From: Rhynochetos jubatus
Taxonomy: Eukaryota > Chordata > Aves > Eurypygiformes > Rhynochetidae
Assembly (NCBI GenBank): GCA_027574665.1
Contig: CM050668.1
Span: forward strand, 8,208,001-8,272,000
DNA: 64,000 nt
Direction of reading: 5' to 3'
Positions 37,401-51,160 of the stretch are shown here, piece by piece. Within the stretch, counting starts at the first letter, position 1; the number at the start of each line of letters is the position of its first letter. The translations under genes were made by a program, and so were the position numbers. The notes beneath the pieces are model-generated. The model made no database searches. It saw nothing but the letters and a program-made list of their open reading frames with translations, and was not told the origin of the DNA.

Positions 37401-40400
37401 TCTCCAGTTCTTAATTCTTTCTGCTGTTGTGGTGTTTTTTCTCTAAGAATAAACTCTTTGATTTCGTAGAACTTGGCATCAAAAGGGAGCACACGCTAAA
37501 CTGAAACAAAGATAGTCTCGTGTCTGCATTCTTTAATGTGATTTGCCAGTGCTTCCTTCTAGTACTGTGAAAAACGGATTGTGAAATGATAAATAGCCAA
37601 ACCTTGTTATGTCTTGTTAATAGTCTAATCCCATTGTCATGTCAGATACTCTAATCTTGATCCAAATTTTGTCTGTTGATCTAATTAGGTTTTTCATTTG
37701 TTCCTGGCAAATTTCTGGCTCTTGGAGTTGCTGGGCTGGCTCTTGAGACTGCTGAGGTGGAATGATCCATACGGTTCCTAGTGGCTTTAAACAGAAACAT
37801 CTGTCAGAAGCGCGCAATCTGTTGGCTGAGTTTAGCAGTAAGTAAACTCACGTTTGACAGCGCTGGTCTTGCTTCTGAGTGACTTAAGTTGGTAAGAAAA
37901 GCTATTAGGGACTGCAGAGGCAGCAGAGATCATCTGTCTCTACCAGGGTCTGTAGGACACACCATGCTCTCTGGTAACTTTCACAGGAAAATTACCAGTC
38001 CGCACAGATAGTAATAACACATTTTCATTCTTTGTTCATATTTCCTTCCTTTCCTTTGCTGGAGAGGAGGTTTTGGCAATCATATCTTCATTTTCTTTTT
38101 GCTGGCTAAAGATTAACTTAATTTTGGTCTTTTGTTGTTGTTTTGGTTTTGTTTGTTTTGTTTTAAATCATCAGGGATTTTTGCTGAAATGTAAAGCTAT
38201 GAGTTTAAATAATTTCCTGAACAGAGATGATCTCCTGTAAATTAGGGTCTAACTTAAACCGGTCTGGAAGGGACGCACACATCTGTAGCATCTGTGTGAA
38301 AACTATAGGTGTACACACAGAGAGATATATAAATAAAACCAAGTGCCTGTTTCCTTTTGTCACCTTATGTTGCACCATACCAGTCATCCTTAAACAATAT
38401 GGCTTCTAAAGAGAAGTTTTCAGCATCGATTCTACCACCTTTTAAGCCATTGGGAAGATGTCACTAATGGAAGAGTTGCACTGAGGCAGTGAGAAAGAGG
38501 AGTTTGTCAGTACATTTATTTCCTTAGGCCGCAGCTCCCAAGAGAATGGCAGGAGTCACTAGGCAAGGGTCTTTAGCTTGCGGATTTTTTAAATTAAATT
38601 GTGGTCAGAGGCCTGCTCATGAACCTTCAAGGAAGTGCAAGCCCCACAATTTCATTGTAATCCTGTTTGCTGCAGATACATTACAACACATTAGTCATCT
38701 GCTTGGGCAGCAGCTTTTGTGGCCTTGCAGTGGCTCCATCGCTGCTTGTGTAGTGTTGTGGAAGCACCCACCGTGTGATGACAGTGCATGGACTGTAGGA
38801 AAAACAAAATGCTGTTCTACTTAGGCTCAGACATTAACCAGTACAAAGCCTGCTGAGAGCAGAGAACCGAGCTGCCTGCACGTACGCAGCCTTCGCAGAG
38901 CAGGCGGCACTTCAGGAGTTGTTTACAGGAGGGTATTTGGCAGGGTGGCTGACATGAGATTGACAAGATTGCTGTAAAAATTCTTAATTAAGATTTGCGT
39001 ATCTGAGTAGTCTGCTATGTGTTGGAGTAGTTGTGTTGTATCTCGTACTAAATAAAGGCAGCATAAGTTAAAATTGGACAGGATGTGGTATGTAAAGTGT
39101 AGTCTCGCCGTGAAATGCTCAGGGTTCAGGAACCTGGGAGCTGCTGCCTTCCTCTTGTTTGCGTGAGGCTGCCTGCCCGAGTGTGCAGGTGGTGCCTCTT
39201 CAGGTGCGAGGCAGGTCAGTCCTCCACATCGTGGCTGACATGAGTCAGGCTGTGCTTGAGCTTGTGGCTCTGGCACGGCCAAAGTTGAGCTGGGTAGGGT
39301 GACTGCGAGGCCTTTCTTCTGAACCAGGGCTGGGAGCCCAAGGTGGGTGACCCAGTGCTGGAGGTGGTTCTGGGCGCTGCTGGTTTCCTGCAGCAGCCCT
39401 GTGCTGGGGCAGAGCTATACCTGTAGGATCACTAATGAGGAGTATTTTCATGTTCTGATGTTTCAGCTGGTAGCTGGTTATTGGTTGGTTCATGTTGATT
39501 CATATGTTTGATTTGCCTTGAACACAAGTGCTAAGGATACTGCACTGATCCTATATTAAAAACAAAGTAGACAAGAATCCTTGAGTTGCTTTACTGTGAT
39601 ACTGTTTTCTGACTAAGAGTGGTGTTGATGGGAGTGCTTATGTAGCACATAGATTTTACTCTGGTCCCCAGTATCTACTCCAGCCTGGTGGGTGATGGGT
39701 TACTGTACTTTTTAGCAACTGCTTCCTGTAGAGGATGTGAATTTTGGAGATAACAGCAACGTGTGGAGCCGAACTACGCAGTCAGTTATCTTAGCTTTAC
39801 TTTGCTTGGAAACCTAGGTGTAGCTTAAGTATAATCCTTAAACACTTCTGCTCTGACTCATAAAGCTGGAAGGTTATCCTTGGAAAATGAAGAAACACCT
39901 TTTCTTTTGTTTCTGTTCCATCCCATGCAAAACTTGGATTAGTTTTTACTGAGATAAAACTATTTTGAGCAGAGGTGGCTTGAATTACAAGGACATCCAC
40001 TTTGGGTGAAAATGACCGAATGTTTTAATGGAAGTATTAGAATTGGTCCAAATGTCTTTAGTGAGAATAAGATTTTCAGTAAGAAGCTGTACATGGCCTG
40101 CGAGTCTTACAAATGTCCAGGTTCCAGTTCTGTATTCAGACATACCAAGATCCCAGGTTTGACTTAAATGATCTCTAGTTAACAAGAAGTTCAGTTACTG
40201 TTGGCACTCTGTGTTTCAGTCCAGGCAACGATTTTTACATCATTCTACACTAATTAGGCATGTTATCTCTTATCTTTTGTGGCTGTTATGAAAAAGGGGA
40301 GGAGAACTGATGGATAATACTTATAGGATCAATATTAGACTCTCTTTATATTACTCATGGGAGACTGCACATGCACAAAAAGCAGATGTTATTTTAATGT

Positions 40401-42362
40401 ATAAATCAATAAAGCTGCCTTTTTTTTTTTTTCCTGGTTTTATTCTAGTATTGATGGGATTTGTAAAAGTCTTTTTGAAAACAGTATCCTATCTATCTTA
40501 GGTTTTCGGTAGGAAGGATGGATCAGTTTCTTTGGGAAGATTCTGAAAGCGTATAAAACAAACAGATATCATCAGTGATTCTGAAACCCATGGTTAATCT
40601 AAGTACCAGTGGTTTCCAACCAAGGTCTTGTTTGCTTCTGGAATATGTGCTGTAGCCAGCTGTGAGCTGTGCTCTGGTTAAACACAGCTGGCCCCAACTG
40701 AAAGGCCTGTGAAATACAGAGTTCAGGATGGTCAACCTAATCATTCCTTCTCACTTGAGACTTCTCCTTTCACTTTTTAGTCAAAGTTTATTTTATTTGG
40801 GGGAGAGAGAAGGAAATAATAGTAATGTTGAAGAGCCAGGGTATTGGGTATAGGAAACAAAACCCAACGCTTTTAAATTAACTTCTTCTCTTGGTTATGC
40901 ATGATGGCAGTTTTTACTGTGGAATAGCGTGCCACCCTTAGAAATAAAAGGAAAAAGAGCATCTGTATGGAGGAACCCCCAGGATGAGGGGGAGCAGGGG
41001 GGAGTAGCTGTTCTCAGTAAAAGGGACTATAATGATTATATTTCTGAAATGATTGAGACTAATAAATGTTGATATGTAAAAAGAAATGATCCTTTTTTAT
41101 TGGTCCATTGAGGCGAGCTATAATTTTTTTATGTTCAAGCTTTGATCAGAAATTGAAGTGACATATGGAATCAGAATTGAAATACAGCTCCATGGAATAC
41201 TTTGTCAGTAGGAAAAAATTGCATATGATAAAGCTGCTGAATTTTTGGCATCAATTACAACACCATCTTGTGAGCACTGGTGAGAGACATTTATGCCCAG
41301 GTTTCAGCAGTGTTGTGCTCTGAATGAATGGAGAATTTCAGATAACTGCATTTCCCTTTTCTGTTCCAAGTATGTGTGGGTATTCTACAGGGTTTTTATT
41401 AAATTGAATTGTAATCAGATACTGTCATTACTTAGCTGCTTGGAAAGATAATTCCTAAGAATGAGAAATTAGGGTGAAATTCATTCTTCTGGAAATTTAG
41501 AGCTCTTAAGCCTACCAGATTTTTTAGGATGTTTCACATCTTGCTTCCAGTGCACATTTGAGAAATACAAATATCCTCCAGCCTAAACAGAAATGCCCAG
41601 AGCGTGGACTCAGGAGACACTGAGTTCTGATCTCTCCTGGCTGCAGCCTCTGTTACGACGTATTATTATTTTTTTAGAGAGCACAAGGGCAAACCCCAAA
41701 GATCTCACAACCTGTCTGGGGCTGTGGTCAAACGTGGTGGTTGATAAAATAAAAACCTTGATGTTACACAATTCCACCTTGGATAGCATTTGTAATGAAA
41801 TTTTTCTATATGCTTTGATGCTCATTAAAGCGATCAGTGCTGTGCTGGAGAGGTCCCCAGTGGAGCAGAAGCATGGTGTACAGGGCAGCGTACAGCGCCT
41901 GTGTGGACACCTACACCCAGTCTGACCTCCCAGGAACTAACTGAAAGAGCTGCCCAGACCCAAACTTGCATGGAACTCCAGAATCTGGAAGTACCTCTAG
42001 GGTCCAAAGGCATAGGGGAGGATGTCATGGGTGCAAGTGTGTCCAGCTGATGAACTCTTCAGGCAAGCTGCCATGTTACAAGAGGAGCTTAACAGGCAGT
42101 ACAGTATGTGGGAGTCTGAGCGAGAGGTCAACGTGTGGCGTTGTGTGCTGTCACAAGCTGAGCAACAGCCCCGCCTTTATTCTTTGTAAAAGGAAGGTAA
42201 GCTTGCTTCCAACCCTGAGCTGGCAGGCTCAACTAACTCACAGGACAAGGAGACCAGACTGTCATCTCTGCTTGGGGCAGAAGGGTATCTCCTTCCTTCT
42301 CCGAAAGTGCCCTTCAATAACACATGCAGTGGCCTGGCGCTGGAGAATGAAGCCATTGACCA
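31426..42362. other. Non-coding stretch
   Basis: No gene is supported in about 11 kb. Contents include an inverted-repeat cluster at 31862-31894, an ATC microsatellite seed at about 33407-33420, T-rich runs at 34119-34147 and 40420-40432, a TTTTG/TTG-rich tract at 38130-38165, two 5-6 base G runs at 40988-41002, and AT-rich DNA with TAATTA-like words at about 33700-33960. An open segment after a poly-T acceptor at 40449-40508 has a weak donor and two open frames. Open frames up to 139 codons (41966-42385, partly CR1) show no domain. Confidence 0.5.
31862..31894. repeat. Interrupted inverted repeat of TTATTCAC units
   Basis: AGTGAATAA (31862-31870) pairs with TTATTCACT (31886-31894). Between them TGAATAA-A-TTATTCA (31864-31878) is itself a palindrome, so two alternative hairpins share an arm. 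TAACGAAT appears just before (about 31807) and inside it (about 31880). This may be a cruciform or a paired protein-binding site. No transposon end is recognised. Confidence 0.45.
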
Positions 42363-42773
42363 GGTCTCCTACTGGGAGAGGCTGAGAGAGCTGGGCTTGT
42401 TCAGCCTGGAAGGGAGAAGGCTTCAGGGAGATCTTAAAGAACCTTCCAGTACCTGAAGAGGCTGACAAGAAAGCTGGGGAGGGACTGTTCACAAGGGTGC
42501 AGGGAGTGACAAGACAAGGGCTAACGGGTTTAAACTGGGAGTGTGGATTTAGATTGGATATATGTAAGAAATTCTTCCCAGAGAGGGTTGTGAGGCACTG
42601 GCACAGGTTGCCCAGAGAAGCTGTGGATGCTGCACCCCTGGAAGTGTTTGAGACCAGGTTGGATGAGGCTTTGAGCAACCTGGTCTAGTAGAAGGTGTTC
42701 CCATGGCAGGGGGGTTGGAATAGATGGTCTTTAAGGTCCCTTCCGACCAAAACCATGTCATGATTCTATGATA
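42363..42773 (+). mobile_element. CR1 LINE, 5'-truncated 3' end (about 410 bp)
   Basis: Blocks in order are 'gagaggctgagagagctggg', 'ttgttcagcctggaagggag', 'gcacaggttgcccagagaag', 'gagcaacctggtctagtaga' and 'tcatgattctatgatacaaa'. A frame at 42497-42688 still encodes part of the C-terminal end of CR1 ORF2 (for example RVVRHWHRLPREAVDAAPLE and a final SNLV plus stop), so this copy is less decayed than the one at 15641. It is heavily 5'-truncated and cannot move by itself. Confidence 0.95.
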
Positions 42774-43159
42774 CAAACAACATCCCATTTGTTTTTTGTT
42801 ATTCTGTATCTCAAGAATATGTTAATTTAAATCAGCCCTCCAGGCTTTTCCTATTTGTAATATCTGCTGTAACTTCCTTTCTAATCCAGCTTAAACCAAA
42901 TTTTCAATTTTGAAACGATAATAATGCCTCAATTATTGCCGCAGACAGATATTCCACAGCTCAGACCCACGTCACATCCTGACTGCTGTAACAGGCTGAG
43001 AAAAACAGCAAAGAGCTGCTGCTCTGTTAATGTGTCAAAACGGCATTAATATCAGTTGCCATCTTGATGGGTGCTACAGGCACATCTGTGTAAGGAGAAA
43101 GGATATTCCTGTAGTCACAGAGCTCCAAGCCTTTCTGTAAGCCTCACTGTGCCTCTCAG

Positions 43160-43213
43160 CTTCATCTTTGACCTTGGGCCATTTGTCCAACCTCTGTACC
43201 TTTTTCCCCAGGT
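43160..43213 (+). repeat. Possible MIR/CORE-SINE remnant
   Basis: TGACCTTGGGC, CAACCTCTGTACC and TTTTTCCCCA follow the order of the conserved centre of MIR-type SINEs. The match is about 45-50 bases and lacks head and tail, as at 8169. Confidence is limited by its shortness. Confidence 0.35.
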
Positions 43214-45405
43214 TGTGTGCCCACCTTTGTAACCACACTGAGGTCCACAGATGAAGACACCGCTCTTCCGCTAGCTGCCGGTGACCAAAAAGTGGCAGAT
43301 TCCTTGAGTGGTCACAGCCTGTGAGAAACTGGGTTCAAGTTGAACCTGGTTGGGTCAAGAAAATTTAATCAGTGTGTAGCTCTGACCTTTGTTGTGCCCT
43401 GCTAAAGTCTGATGCTGTTGCCTTGTGGAATACTTACTGCCTGGATTAATTCGGTCTAGACTTCACCCATCTTGTTACGGATTTATTCAGAGCAAAGCTG
43501 CTATTCAACTGCTGACTGTAAAAAGGTGGTCGTTGCACACCTTGCTACACAGGACAGAGTGTGGTAAATAACAAGGACGAACAGACTGACAAGTTACTGC
43601 ATATCTGCATTTTTAAATCCATTTTATTGGACCCCACTGAGAATCTTAGTCTTCCTCAATCTGCGATTTCTAGGCATCTCACCCTCCTATGCCACACGAC
43701 TTTCCTGTGAAGCGAATTCAGTCACATCAAGCAGAGATCCACCTTTTTCCCTCTAGTGGCTGAGGGCCTCCTGCCCCTGTTTGTTCCTGCATCCTTGGCA
43801 TGGATTACCATCATGTCAAAACCAGTCTGAGCTCTCACTGACCTGGGTCAAAAAAATTCAAACTCCTTTATTTTGTAGGTGTTTTCTTAAACTGACATTT
43901 TTTCTCACGGAAGCTGTAACATTTATGTGTACCTGAAGGTTTGTTGTAAATAAGCAAGAAAATGTTCTGCTGGGACAGTCAGATTACTGTAAATTGAACG
44001 CAGCTGAGATGGCTGACTATGAGAGGAGAATACAGATGTCAGTTCCGAATCCTTAGTTGTTGTGTAGGTTGTGCCTTGGGATCCTACCCGTGAATCTGGG
44101 CCACATTGTATGTCACCTGTGCAACCTCAGGGTAGGCAGATGGTCCAGCCCAAAGTATTTAGCAGACAGAATACAGCAGATGGACACAAATAGAGATGGA
44201 CTAGCAGAGGGAAATGAGGAAGCAGACCTGGTCAGTGTGGTAGCCCACGCTCTCAGCACTTCAGCAACCTCTTTACCCCGAGTGGGCTCCCCAGGACTCT
44301 GTGCCTCGTAGAGAAGTCAGGGCCAGAAAGAAGCAGAACCCCAGAAAACAAGCAGAGCCCTACTGTTGCCCCTTCTGTCCCATTTCTTGATGTTAAAGAT
44401 GCTCTTTCTCTTCCAAGGTCACTTCAGTGCAGAGCTGGTGGTGTTTTATGAGCTGTCTTTCAAGGGGACAGATATTTTACAGAGCTCCTGTTTTATTTTT
44501 TCCTTTATACTTTGTAAAGCTCTTGCCAGTCTCTCTTTTCTAAGTTTAAAGTGCCATGTGCTCTGTGCTATTCCAAGCTTTTCTTTTGGCAAGGAGAGAA
44601 AGGCAGGCCTGTTACGCTGTAATAATAGTCGCCCTCATTCACTAAGGATGCCATGTGTTGTGTTTTCGAGCCAAACATATTTCTGATTGTGTGATACCTA
44701 AATCTACTACCCAATATTTCTCATGCTTCAGGTTTTAATAAAAGCCATTCCAAGTTGCCTGTATTCCAAACGGAGTGTGTAATCTCTTTATTATGCCTGG
44801 CCTGGCTTGCTGGGCACATGAATAAACCTGGCAGTGTGTCATGATGACTGTTTGTATTGCCTGACAATAATTGGAACAGAGTTAAATAAAATCAGTGTTT
44901 TGTCTTTCCTTAGATTGGACTCATCAGCAGATGGGGAATGCTGCCATTCTTTCTTTATTTTTGGCAAGGGACCTGCATGGCTGACAGACCCCTGCTACGA
45001 TGGAAAGAGATGGTTCAGTGAGGTTCAGGAAAGAATTAGTAATACATCCTTTACTTGTCACACTTGGAATAGGGTTTAATTTGATCGTTTAAAATATATA
45101 TATATTTCAATCTTAAAGGAACCTGCTTTATTACCTACCTCCTGGTTTGACATCTGTGTAGCAAAATGTGAGCATTTGGAATATGCAAACTAAAAATCAA
45201 AGTGTCGAATTCCCTTTGAAGCTTCGTTTCTAGCTCTTCTTCCTCCCTACCTTTTAATATTCAGCCTGCTGTAATTTTATTTCTCTGAAATTCTCAGTGT
45301 AATTGAAAGAGTGTTGAAGGAACAAAGCAAATATTTACATTGCACAAATGCCACTTGATGTGATTAGTTTAAAGCAATCTATTTAAAATTTAATATGTGT
45401 ATTAA

Positions 45406-45434
45406 ACACGTGCATACACGTGCATGCACACACA
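45406..45434. promoter_or_regulatory. Alternating Pu/Py tract with two CACGTG E-boxes
   Basis: All 29 bases alternate purine and pyrimidine, which favours left-handed Z-DNA under supercoiling. A 10-bp unit (ACACGTGCAT) is repeated in tandem, putting CACGTG at 45407-45412 and 45417-45422, one helical turn apart, followed by GCACACACA. CACGTG is the site for bHLH factors such as USF, MYC/MAX and CLOCK/BMAL1. The sequence is seen directly; binding or regulation is inference, and a CA-type microsatellite origin is possible. Confidence 0.5.
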
Positions 45435-48400
45435 GAGAAGCCAGTGGAATAAATTCTGAGTTTAGATAACCTAGAAGCTTCTAGGCTTTGGAACACAGTA
45501 CCTGAAGAATATTTTGGGCAGTTTGATCTTTAGGTTTTCAAGGAGCAAACCCATCTCTAACTCACTTCAGGATAGCTGACTTAAAAGGCACTTGGAGACT
45601 TTTACTGCTGCCTTCTGACTTGATGTGTGTGGTCCTGTAAGGAACCTCCTCATAAACCTTGGGCCACTTTATCCAGCATCAGGGGCCAAATATTCACGGG
45701 TATAGCTTTTTCTGAGTTATGTGAGCAAGAAACTGGCCTTGACCCTGTGCTGCCTGGCCCTGCCTGGGATATGGGGGCTGCTGGGACAACCTTCCTGCCT
45801 CGAAGCAGGAGGAGAGTAAGGATTCAGCTGTGACTGGGTTCTGCCTGAAGAGTAATACCTTGGAACAGTGCAGACTAGGCCAATATTCCTTACCCGTGGC
45901 TATGTCTGGATTCACCATATAGTAGTTCTTTTTTCCTGTGCTGCTAAGCTATCAACAACTCCTGTCTTCACCTGACAGAGGTGAATAAGTAGGAGGGATG
46001 TGATGGAACATACGAGCTAACCCAGTCAAGTGACCTGAAAAATAGGTCCTGGATGAAGCAAAGAGATTGTTATCTAGGGACTAGCGGATGGTGACAGACT
46101 GTCTGAAGAAAGGGGTGATGATTTTGAAGGAAGTTTGAATTATCCTCCTATATTTATGCTTTTTAAAAATGAATTTGTTCAATGTTTTATGACATTTGGA
46201 AACGTAAGCAAGTTATTCCATTTTTCATTCTTTTTTTCTTCCCTTGATAACTTTTGCTAAGGATACTGTGGTGTCAGAAACTGTATTTAAACATTCCCAG
46301 AGGAGACAAAATCACAAGCATTCAAGCAAATTAAACAAAAGCTCTCCAGACCTCCTAGGTGCCATGGTTTGTGCAAGGCCTGTTCTCAGACCTTTGATGG
46401 GTACAGAACCATAGATTCTCTGGTTCTGGGCTTCTCAGACAACTTTTCCTGGTCTCTGTGGTCCAAGAAGTGGTGAAGCTGCAGCACCAGAGAAGAACAC
46501 GTTGGTAGTGGAGCCCTGACTGCACCTCACCCCTGTGCTCTGGGGAGGCTGAAATAACAGGTCGGTAATTGCACCTTGCTGTGTTCTTATGTGCCCCATG
46601 AAAGACCTTGAACCAAAAGGGAGAGCAGCACAGGTGGCTGTGTTGGATAAGCTGCTTCTGTGAAATTTCATGAGTTTATTTCTCTTATTTGAGTACTTGC
46701 AGCAGGGGTGCCACAAGGTTTGTTTTGCATGAGCTATGGTGGTTTGGGGAAAGCTTTGCTTAAGCACTACTTCCTCAGTTTAGTTTGTATAGCCCTTGAG
46801 AAGCAGTGGGGTAGTACAGAAATAGAGCTGGATTCCCTCTGTGTTCTCTCCAGGGGGACACTGAAGTGTCAAAGATGCTCTCTTGTGGCTTTGACCCTAA
46901 AGGTAACTTTGGTTTGTAGGTTCTTTCCTGGGTGACGGACAGGGGGAGATTCTTGTACAATGTGATTGTCACGACAGACCAAATACTGGCAATGCTCAGA
47001 GGATGCGCATCTGGAGGCGGAGGCACGATATTTGTGTTAACGATGTCGAGCTCCAACCTGTGATATGCATTGCTTTTAGCCAGTGTTTCCTGAAAACCTG
47101 CATCCCTCTGCCCCACACGTGCCACAGACAGACATCCTGTTGCAGTTGTGATCCATCAGGGAAATAGATACTTCTTTTATATGGTTTCCTCAATATTCTT
47201 AACACTTTCGGACCAGTATTATATGGTTTCTGTGGGACTGATGTAAGGGTCAAGCTTCACCAAACCTGATCCGTCAATTAGAGGAGGAAATAACATTTAA
47301 TCCACATTATGAGGCCTGATTTCATGTTCCTGAGAGCGCCACTGCAAATGGCTGGATTAAAAGAGTACCTTAACAAAATCGTAGAGCACAGAGAAGGAGC
47401 CATGTAGTGGTTTTGTAATGGATGCCTCTTTTTCCTATGATCCTCTTTTAATGTGGCTTTGAAAATTGCCCAGCAGTACAGTATTATTTAGCCTTGCTTT
47501 AAATGTTAAAACACATTTCCTTTTTTTCCAACCTATAGGAGACCTTTATATGGAATTAATGCACAAAATCACAAGTAAAGGACCATTAAGCAAGTATAAT
47601 GCTGGAGGGAAAGTATGCTTTGAACATTGTTTCCATTATTCAGAATGCACGAAGTTTCAGCCCAAATAGAAATGAAAGACCATTGAGAAAACTCTGCAAA
47701 TACCTGGAATTCTGACTTTTGCTTTGTTCTTGTTAACTATGTCATGGTTAAGGAAGAAAGGAAAACTGTTAAGAGGCTTTGTCACTGTGAATGATATAAC
47801 CATGACCCTGTCAAAGTTCATCAGTAGTCAGTAAACTCACTGAACTTTTCAAATGGTCTTCTTTGATACATCAAACTAAAAGGAATAACCTACTCTTGAA
47901 ACCACAAGAAAACTTTGTATATTTGCCCAATATTAATTATATATAAGGTTGTATTTCTGCCTCCAGATGAAATGATGCAATTGTGGCTTGTGGAAAATAG
48001 TTTCGTACCACTGCAGGGTTGTTAGATTTTGCAAATCCCATGCTGTTTTCCATTGATTTTGCAGGTAAGGTAATTATAGAGATGTAAAAGTGTAGCCTTA
48101 GGCCCCGCAGAGCTGGTCGTTCAATAACTGTTTCCTTTGGGCTTGATCGAATCAGTTTTCAGATAGTTTTCTGGCCAAGTTGTGAACCTTTTCCTTCTCT
48201 GCTGGTGTTGCTGGAGTGGCTGCCCTTTGTTCTAAACAAACCTTCTTACCCAGAGCTCTAGGCAGCTCATTTCATAAACGTTGCTGGAGATAATTGTTTT
48301 ACCTTACTCAGTGGGATTGTTGCAGTGCTTGGCAATCAGATAAGGGCCTTCCGAAAAGGGCATTGTTTGAACCTCGGACACTGGTTTTATTCACGAACAT

Positions 48401-48560
48401 GTATGTGCGGGGCGGGTTTTATGAGAATTCAACCTTAAGTCTTTGCAGACTGGCTGTCCATAAACTATGGCAAAACACGCTTTCCTCTGGGTACAGCATT
48501 CCAGCACATTTTGCCACTAGCTTTATAGAGAGGGAACTCTAATTCCCCCCCACATGCCTG

Positions 48561-48582
48561 GTTTGTTTTGTTTTGTTTTGTT
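48561..48582 (+). repeat. (TTTTG)n microsatellite
   Basis: Four to five tandem TTTTG units follow a short C run (about 48544-48551). No source element is recognised. Confidence 0.85.
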
Positions 48583-51160
48583 AGAGAGCAGATATTTGCT
48601 TTCTTGCAAGAGTGTTGGCTATTTGGTAGCTATCTACTTTTTTTTTTTCTGCTGTGGAAGTTTAAAAAAGTGGTGAGGAGCGTCATTGATTTCAGTTCTT
48701 GCCACTGTTTTGTATTGACAGAACAGAAAATACAGTAGAAGTGGTGGAGATGGTAAATCAGAGATGGCTTTTGTAACTGCCGACTCATATCATAAGGCTT
48801 CTTGGCCCAACCTAAAGCATTCTTAATCTTTCTTTACAATATGCAGATGTTGCTCACTTAAATGGATTTCAGCCAAAGTAGAATTCCGTAATTAGACAGT
48901 AAAATTGGAGAAATTGACCACTATCCCCAGTTATTGAATTTTCAGGCAGCCTCTATTAGCAGCCATGCTTCTACCAGTTGGTCTTTAAACATGGAAATAA
49001 TGCTTCCAGAGATTATTGTTCAAAACTATTTTCAATAGTCTAATAGCTTGTTAATTTTTTTAAATAGCTTAGATTCATCAGCTGGAGCACAGGGTAATGA
49101 GACTGACTCAATAAACTCAGTTTTTATTCCTCTTTGCTAATGACAGGTTGTATTCAGACATTAAACCAATGGGGATGCTGTGAGTTTGTTTGTTTTGATA
49201 ATCTTATAAGCAGCAGCCCATGCAGACAGTGAGTTAAGGCTGTGGGGTTCTCTGGCCAGTAGGAAAAGGGCCTCATAGGTTTAAATATGCAGAGTTGCTT
49301 TGCTAGTTTGTCAGTGATTTGAATGATTCTTCATTACGTTGCCTTATTGTACTTCTGTAGACTCATATCTGTAGGGAAGATACTGAGCAGGGTATGAATT
49401 CCTGGTGTTTTATCTATACTGTGCTTGGTGTCTGCAAGCATCTGAGCTTGGAGTTGCTCTGGGGACAAGATAAAAAGGAACTGATTTTTTCAAACTTGTC
49501 ACCTACCAGCACTGAATCCAGCTGTGATCAGGCCAAAGGGATAAGCGTGGCCTCTATCGTTATCTAGCAACTAGCTTGTTGAGAGACAAGCAGGTTGTGT
49601 TTCACAGAAGGGAGAATGGAGGTAACCTGTAACCCCCCCAACTTCTTTTCTGTGGTAAAACATCTCACAACTCGCTCTGACTGGCCTCCCCTCTTTAGAC
49701 AATCCGTATGGTAATGTCTCTCCAGTGCAGATCAAATTCTCCAGCGTACTACTCTTTATGCATGTTTCTGCCTTTGGTTGGAAGTAAAACATTTTAAATA
49801 ACATGGTTTTACTTGGGAAAAAGATGTTTAGAGAGGTTCGGGACCCACAGAGGGTGTGGGGGTTTGAAGCTCTATGTACAAGGCCCCAAGACTACACGCA
49901 GACACTGTCAGCAGAAGGAGCAGGCGCTTCTCATCAAAGCCAAATGCCTCCTTTCAGTTCAGTGCCTACTGCTTTATGTAACCTCAACTCATGCCAACAG
50001 CTGGAAGGAGACTTATTTGCCTGTGTCACCTCGGTGGTTTTTAGTTGCCTGTTAGACACTGCTCCATATACCAGTGCTATACCTTGCTGCATACTTGCCT
50101 GAAACAGGTATTTGGGTCATTTGTAAGGTATGTGATGTGATAATGTTTCCGTGATGTTTCCTTGGTTACAGCTACAACAGATTTCATTGCTTCAACAGCC
50201 CCAGGCTATTTTTGCTCTGCCAAATCTGGACTCTATGGGACAAGCTCTGAACTGGAGGCTCTGATTGAACTCGGGGCATCATAAAATGCAGGGCTTACAA
50301 AGCAGACCTACAAGAAGGGTTTCCACCTGTAGTTTCTTCCAACAAACATGGATGGCAGATCATGCCACATAGTTGTTCACATTTGCGGCGTCAGACAGCA
50401 CACTGTGGAAAAATTTTCTCATAGGATCTCACAAACCAAGGCAGATGAGTTGATTTCTAAGCAATTGATTTTAATTTAATTACTTACAGTATAGGAAATA
50501 GTTTTCAGCTGGCAGATCTGGGCCAAAGAGCTAGAACAGACATTTAAATAACTCTGTCTATGAGGTTGGGTGCCACAAGTCTGTGCATATTTCACTTCTG
50601 AATGGTTTTCTGAGTCTCAGCTCCTGCTGGAGATCTGTTGTTAGTACTGCCCAAACACTGATAAATTAATGCCTTTATAAGTCAGCAATGTACAAGTCTG
50701 AATAATGGAAATACCGTGAATTTATATGTACAATCTGTGTGGTCAGTGTGTAATACCTTTATAGTGAGAGCACAAAGCAAAAGATATTAGCAAATGAGGT
50801 GGGGTTCAATCAATATTGATTCCCTTGCAAGCCCTAATATATGACATTAGAAGAGTTAACACAAAGATGACCATGCTGAAGGATAATCAATGCACATGTT
50901 AGGATTCAAACTCAGATGTCCTTCACTCTTTTAGTAGGTCTTGGATAAATCCTTCCTCTGTGGTACTCCATGGTTAAATAAATTGCAATCAGTCAGTTTT
51001 AGAGTTGTAAACTTACTCTCTTCTCCTGAGTTTTGATTTTATGTCATCCTTTCTGGCTCAGCTTTTACAGTTATAGCAAAAGTGTCAGTAGGCTCTGGGT
51101 AAAATTGCTTATCTGCACCCAAGCATTTGGGACTAGAACAGGGCTACCTGTCTATTGCAG

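Noticed and set aside
40449..40508. Open segment after a poly-T acceptor
   Set aside because: Two frames are open and the donor is weak. Poly-T runs create acceptor-like sequence by themselves.
41966..42385. 139-codon plus-strand open frame
   Set aside because: It runs into the CR1 copy at 42363, and the upstream part has no domain. Treated as chance.
46395..46430. AGAACCATAGATTCTCTGGTTCTGG, partly like a minus-strand CR1 terminus (quoted in part as ACCATAGATTCTCTGG)
   Set aside because: The bases to the right do not continue into the CR1 3' UTR, so this is probably coincidence.
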